Part shown: positions 12,903-13,365 of the stretch, one piece after another | Layout: the number at the start of each line of letters is the position of its first letter | How positions within the stretch are numbered: the first letter of the stretch is position 1 | DNA from: Pseudomonadota bacterium | GTDB taxonomy: Bacteria; Pseudomonadota; Alphaproteobacteria; Rhizobiales; Hyphomicrobiaceae | DNA length: 13,365 nt | NCBI GenBank assembly: GCA_023430315.1 | Contig: JAEZAW010000039.1 | Span: 1 to 13,365 of the forward strand | Reading direction: 5' to 3' | Made by a program: the position numbers and the translations under genes | Notes under the pieces: generated by a model | Told to the model about the DNA's origin: nothing | Seen by the model: the letters and a program-made list of their open reading frames with translations, nothing else | The model's database searches: none

Positions 12903-13365
12903 ATGTCCATTTTTCGCCAGATCGCCTTCTCGCTTGGCCTGCTGCTATTCGCCAGCCTGCCCGCCGCCGCCCAGCAGAAGCTATTTTCCCATCCGGTCGT
13001 CGCCAAGGACGCCGAGCGCTACGAGACCTACCTCAAGGGCGTGTTCAAGGCGGTGACGCCGCAGGCCGCGCGGACGCAGCGCGAGGCAGGCCTCAAGCTC
13101 GTCACCGATGGCGGCGATGCCCGCATCGCGGCGCGCCAACTCGCGACCGCCGCCATCACCGATCCCAAGGACGTCGCCGCTTGGACCGGCCTTGCCAAGG
13201 CACTGCTCGCGATGACGCCCGATCCGGCGCGTCCGGCTGAGCGCTACTCGATCCCCGTCAACGCTTCGGGTGCTGCGTACCTGGCGCTCGAGCGCGCCGC
13301 GACCGATGCGCAGCGCGCGCCTGCGCTTGCCGCCCTCGGCGAGGCGCGCAAGGCGCGTTCAATGT
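12903..13365 (+). CDS. N-terminus of an exported alpha-2-macroglobulin family protein, truncated by window end
   Basis: ATG 12903-12905, with AGGA 7 nt upstream, opens a frame that runs off the window after 154 codons. It begins with a signal peptide (MSIFRQ, a hydrophobic core LGLLLFASL, and a likely cut after PAAA before QQK). The mature part shows KDAERYETYLKG, a helical repeat-like stretch with DPKDVAAWTGLAKALLAM, then ERYSIPVNASGAAYLALERA. This order matches my memory of the N-terminus of large bacterial alpha-2-macroglobulins of alphaproteobacteria (normally well over 1,500 aa), which trap proteases in the periplasm. There is no lipobox cysteine, unlike the E. coli YfhM lipoprotein. The diagnostic thioester and bait regions lie outside the window, so the call rests on the N-terminus only. 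Confidence 0.72.
   Translation, partial: MSIFRQIAFSLGLLLFASLPAAAQQKLFSHPVVAKDAERYETYLKGVFKAVTPQAARTQREAGLKLVTDGGDARIAARQLATAAITDPKDVAAWTGLAKALLAMTPDPARPAERYSIPVNASGAAYLALERAATDAQRAPALAALGEARKARSM

Noticed and set aside
11828..13240. 470-codon plus-strand open frame over the GST gene and the divergent gap
   Set aside because: It is antisense to the GST, and its last part lies out of frame with the signal-peptide gene starting at 12903.

Overview
The window looks like ordinary chromosome from a high-GC alphaproteobacterium, most likely Hyphomicrobiales (Rhizobiales). The evidence is GC-rich codons throughout, an Ffh with the long Met/Gly/Pro tail common in that group, an S16 with an Ala/Glu-rich C-terminal extension, a TIGR01459-type HAD protein with the DVWGVL motif, and an alphaproteobacterial-style alpha-2-macroglobulin N-terminus. 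No IS element, prophage, CRISPR array, tRNA or rRNA was recognised. I see no convincing undescribed multi-gene system; the interest lies in individual proteins and short intergenic structures.

Layout. Positions 1-295 (+) hold the 3' end of a small membrane protein gene. It converges on a minus-strand block that fills nearly all of the rest. In its transcription order (right to left), that block is: glutathione S-transferase (12478-11834), ffh (11771-10185), a GNAT acetyltransferase coupled to ffh through TAATG (10185-9676), rpsP (9629-9258), rimM (9236-8691), a two-helix membrane protein of unknown function (8527-7943), the ABC-F ATPase uup (7900-6062), a membrane-anchored degenerate EAL protein resembling the flagellar c-di-GMP receptor TipF (5948-4143), a class IIA HAD hydrolase (4012-3143), an RhlE-type DEAD-box RNA helicase with a tandem-repeat tail (2847-949), and a GatB/YqeY-domain protein (773-312). 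At the right edge a plus-strand gene diverges from the GST gene across 424 bp; it encodes the exported N-terminus of an alpha-2-macroglobulin-like protein and runs off the window.

Functions. ffh, rpsP, rimM, uup, rhlE and yqeY all concern ribosomes, translation, protein targeting or RNA. The usual ffh-rpsP-rimM-trmD-rplS cluster is altered here: a GNAT gene lies between ffh and rpsP, and trmD and rplS do not follow rimM. The GST, HAD, EAL and macroglobulin genes have no evident pathway link to one another.

Intergenic structure. A perfect 10-bp inverted repeat lies between uup and the EAL gene. GC-rich hairpins follow the EAL gene and rimM. A promoter-like pair of hexamers with a 17-bp spacer lies about 210 bp before the helicase start, next to a 7-bp AT-rich inverted repeat. 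All of these were found by eye, without energy calculations or alignments.
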